Shown: in pieces, positions 60,731 to 64,000 of the stretch
How the letters are laid out: every line of letters starts with the position of its first letter
Position numbering within the stretch: position 1 is the stretch's first letter
NCBI RefSeq assembly: GCF_026745355.1
Contig: NC_079209.1
Coordinates: 51,878,828 to 51,942,827 of the forward strand
Reading direction: 5' to 3'
DNA length: 64,000 nt
Source: Beta vulgaris subsp. vulgaris
Taxonomy: Eukaryota; Streptophyta; Magnoliopsida; Caryophyllales; Amaranthaceae
Position numbers and translations under genes: made by a program
Notes under the pieces: model-generated
Told to the model about the DNA's origin: nothing
The model's input: the letters and a program-made list of their open reading frames with translations, nothing else
Databases searched by the model: none

Positions 60731-61510
60731 CCTAGTATAACTCTAATGACGGCTTTAAAACTTAGGGTTAATAATAATAATATAAAAAATCCGTAAAAAT
60801 GCGTCGCCCAGTCGCTTCCCGATCGGGCCAAAACCCGCCCGGTCGGGCGCAGGACGAATTTCAATTTCGTTAATTCTTCGTAAAACAGTCATAACTTTCT
60901 CGTTTCTTAGCGAAATTGGGCATACTATCGTTGGAAAGATCATGCAACAAGCTATCACCTCCAATTTGAATCACATCAAACCCATTTATAAATTGAGATA
61001 TGTGTGCATTCAAAGTTGATCTTATGCCATTCTCACAAGATTTCAAGTCACAAATGACAGAAATAAGGTTGATTCAATTCAAAATTGTGGACAAAGAATC
61101 AACATCTACTATGAAGCTGCACAAATCTCCATTAACAAAATTCCCCTCAAAAAAATAAATCTCCATTAACAAAATGAGTTTTAGTACAAAAAGAAAATTT
61201 AAAAATAAGTCTCTAAACTCTAGAGATAAAATCTAATATATAGATAAATACAACACAAAGTATGGATGTAAAATTCCCTTAAAAATAGTATGGATTTAAT
61301 TTCTCTAAACACCAAGTGAATAGCTGCTGCGTAGTGTTCCGACTTACGAGCCTTAACTTCCACGAGGAAGACCAACGTTCGAGCCCTGGTAAAAGCAATA
61401 TGTGGTTTGGAAATTGGGAGGACGGGGTTGACTATGTTGAGCTTGGGCTTTGTACGGCTAGAAGAGAGTAAACTGAGGAATCAGTGTACATTTTCTCTTT
61501 GCTAAAATTA
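60731..61510. other. Repeat-derived DNA, no gene
   Basis: A GC-richer block near 60800-60860 holds GATCGGGC/GCCCGGTCGGGCG words. Near 61373 a GTTCGAGCC phrase resembles a Pol III B box, perhaps a SINE scrap. No coding exon was recognised. Confidence 0.35.
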
Positions 61511-61512
61511 TA

Positions 61513-61698
61513 AGGAAAATGATATACATAGCCTTTAGGGTTATATATAAGGTGCTTATAATGGAAACAAAATATTGAATCAAGCATTTATTACCTCAAT
61601 TGATGTGAAAATGTGTCTTGAATTCTTAAACTGTTTCCATTTAAAGAAATGTATTTAATCCTTATATGTAGCCCTAAGGGCTACATATATAATTTTCC
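61513..61698. mobile_element. Short MITE-like inverted repeat
   Basis: The left end GGAAAATGATATACATAGCC and the complement of the right end, GGAAAATTATATATGTAGCC, match over about 40 bp with a few changes. The element is about 185 bp; its target duplication is unclear. Confidence 0.6.
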
Positions 61699-61917
61699 AC
61701 TACTACATTTCTATTCGTAGAAAGATGTCAACTAAAGTTTGCTTATAGACTTCATCGCACGTGCAAAGTTCCAAAACTTAGGTCAACACTTGGAAAGTGA
61801 GTAAATGACATTTGTATGGGCCTGATTAAGTTCCATATCAGTTCTAAGGAACCGCTAAAGACCGTCATGGTCAATGTATTTGCTATAGGACCGTTGACTA
61901 CGTCATACCTAATATGT

Positions 61918-62698
61918 CTATGGGCCTAAAGATAAGTATTGAAAGAGAATGGAATTAAATCCAACCAATAGGTGTAAAGTCCTATCTTAACAAGGACACT
62001 GTTAGCTCATTGATCTGAATCACAAGGTCCGTTCACATATAGTATTGTACTCTACTTGAGATATACCGGTTATTACCCATTACTGACTTAGGCAGCATCA
62101 GAGGGGAGTTTCTCGGATCTTAGCTCATGTGCTCTGTTTTGCAGGATTCAAAACCGGCTTATACATCCGAGGATACCGGTTCACTGCCCAACATTTATTC
62201 CATATCGGAACAACATTAGTGCTCCTTCGAAACCATTTTGATGATAATAGTAAACCCATTGTTTCTTAATAAATGCAACCATACCTCTAATTTCTCCATT
62301 TGATCTATGGGCCTAAAGATAATTGAAAGAGGATAGAATTAAATCCAACCAATAGGAGTAGAGTCCTATCTTAACAAGGACACTGTCAGCTCATTGATCT
62401 GAATCATAAGATACGTTCACATATATTATTATACTCTACTTGAGATATACCGGTTATTACCCATTACTGACTTAGGCGGCATCGGAGGAGAGTTCCTCGG
62501 ATCTTAGCTCATGTGCTCTGTTTTGCAGGATTCAAAACCGGCTTATACATCCGAAGGATACCGGTTCACTGTCCAACATTTATTCCATACCGGAACAACA
62601 TTAGTGCTCCTTGGAAACCATTTTGATGATAATAGTAAATCCTTTGTTTCTTAATAAATGCAACCATACCTCTAGCTAATTTCTCCATTATTTGATCT
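61918..62698. repeat. Tandem duplication, period 387 bp
   Basis: Copy 1 (61918-62304) and copy 2 (62305 to about 62698) share CTATGGGCCTAAAGATAA at the start, TGCTCTGTTTTGCAGGATTC in the middle and TTAATAAATGCAACCATACC near the end. They differ by scattered substitutions and short indels. No open frame is shared. Confidence 0.88.
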
Positions 62699-62817
62699 TG
62701 GAATCAACATATCCTTCATCCTTCGAGCATGATTTAGACTTTTATTCCGATTTAGTATGAGTGGCAACTTTATCCCACTCCGACTGTGAGGAGATATAGA
62801 ATATATACAATATACTA

Positions 62818-63064
62818 CCCTCTGTTTCAAAATATAAGTCGTTTAAGGTTTTTGCATATAGATTAAGAATTTAGTTAATTTTAGTTAGATTTGTATGAAT
62901 AATAAAAATTGACATTAAATATTGTATTGATAATACAAAATAACCTATAAGCTTATCTTGATAATATAAAGTTGCATTTAATCTTACATTGGTATTGTAG
63001 AATGCCTTATATTTTAAAACAAATTCTTTTAGTTAAAATGCCTTATAATTTGAAACAGAGGGAG
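62818..63064. mobile_element. Stowaway-like MITE (CCCTCTGTTTC type)
   Basis: The 247-bp element has ends CCCTCTGTTTCAAAATATAAG and CTTATAATTTGAAACAGAGG(GAG), with TA duplications at 62816-62817 and 63065-63066. Confidence 0.83.
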
Positions 63065-63066
63065 TA

Positions 63067-64000
63067 TTCTCTTCTTAGATCTAGGATACATTTTTGTAGG
63101 ATAATATCTTAATATCTTTTTAGGTACCTTTACAATTTCAATATTGATCAATGGAATACAATAGATAGATGATGTTTTACATTATCTAACATATTAGTAT
63201 ATTGAAATCAATAATACAGATTTCAGTGTTGTAGTATATTAATAAATAATGTTAGCTATATATATGTTATTTTTTTCTACTATTCTTTTCTATCTAATAT
63301 ACTACATTTATATCTAAAAATGCTCTTTTTTAAAAGAATATAATATATACCTAACAGTATTATAAACATTGTACCGTTTATAACAGTTATAAATCGAGGA
63401 AATTAGGACGCTTGGGTGTTCTTTCACAACATGTCAGGTTATCAAGGTCTTCCGTCCACAGATAAAGCATGCTCAACAGCTAGCTCAATGGTGTCGGGAA
63501 CATCAGATGGGTTTTGGCTAGGGGCCTGGGTTTAGCTAGATTTACTTTTCGTTTTTCGTCTTCCAAGTTCTGTTTTTCGCTTGTTTTAATTATGTATGTT
63601 CCTTTAATTTGATGTAAAAAAAAAATCGTGTATTTATTATATCTATATAGGTTTTAACCATATAGTTTTTGAACAATAAATTATATATACTAATGATGAC
63701 AAGAACACTTAAATAAGCTAAGCTATCATTAGTACAGTGAGAATGTTGGTGAGTAATTGAGTGTACACATCCACATCAATTTAAGGTTTCTTCAAGGCAA
63801 ATAAAATGATTGGTGAAACTGTTGGCCTATTGTTTAATGCTGCTAGTAAAGTTTATTAGGCTCTGGTTGATCTCCTAACCGAACTAATAAGTTGTATGAT
63901 TTGATGATTGACGAAAAATAAAGTATAAACATTCACATCAAAGGTTCTTTTTGTTGTTGATTCCAGGAAAATGTAAAAAGAACAATTTCTTGAACATCAA
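63067..64000. other. AT-rich intergenic DNA to the window edge
   Basis: No gene, RNA or element with clear ends is visible. Confidence 0.4.

Overview
The window is nuclear DNA of a flowering plant, almost certainly a eudicot. It has spliced genes with GT-AG introns, AT-rich intergenic DNA, and dense MITEs, Helitrons, a CACTA element and a Ty1/copia retrotransposon. I cannot fix the species from sequence alone.

Four genes can be read with confidence, plus one decayed gene. (1) At 1-5.3 kb, minus strand, are exon-like remnants of a zinc-knuckle protein gene broken by tandem duplications; it may continue past the left edge. (2) At 13.8-15.6 kb, minus strand, is a three-exon F-box/LRR/FBD gene (451 aa). 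(3) At 24.1-29.2 kb, plus strand, is a nine-exon gene for chloroplast translation initiation factor IF-3 (299 aa). (4) At 30.8-37.2 kb, plus strand, is a 13-exon cellulose synthase catalytic subunit of the CESA7/IRX3 type (1036 aa), used for secondary walls. (5) At 48.3-58.8 kb, minus strand, is a gene for an augmin subunit 8-like QWRF protein (614 aa, six coding exons and a 5' UTR intron), which binds microtubules. IF-3, CESA7 and AUG8 form a compact gene block with no operon-like link. CESA7 and AUG8 share a loose theme, since microtubules guide cellulose synthase complexes.

The rest is mostly mobile DNA. The 39.4-45.3 kb interval is a nearly full-length copia element on the minus strand, with two LTRs differing at only a handful of sites, perfect GAAAC target duplications, a polypurine tract and a gag-protease-integrase-RT-RNaseH order, but many frame breaks. 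It lacks the usual initiator-Met primer site and instead has a 14-nt perfect inverted complement between LTR and leader. Next to it are two head-to-tail Helitrons (45.4-46.8 kb), one carrying another insertion. At 7.1-9.7 kb three elements are nested: a Stowaway-like MITE holds a Harbinger-like MITE, which holds a CACTA element. Three Harbinger-like elements made largely of CTGAA words lie at 5.7, 17.4 and 21.4 kb. About ten copies of a roughly 255-bp Stowaway family with TA duplications are scattered through the window, including CESA7 intron 1. A 0.9-kb foldback element with telomere-like arms sits in an AUG8 intron.

The intervals 9.6-13.4, 18.2-24.0 and 58.9-64 kb contain no gene I can support, only repeats, short tandem duplications and AT-rich DNA. 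I saw no tRNA, rRNA, CRISPR or virus-derived gene. All exon coordinates come from reading splice sites and frames by eye.
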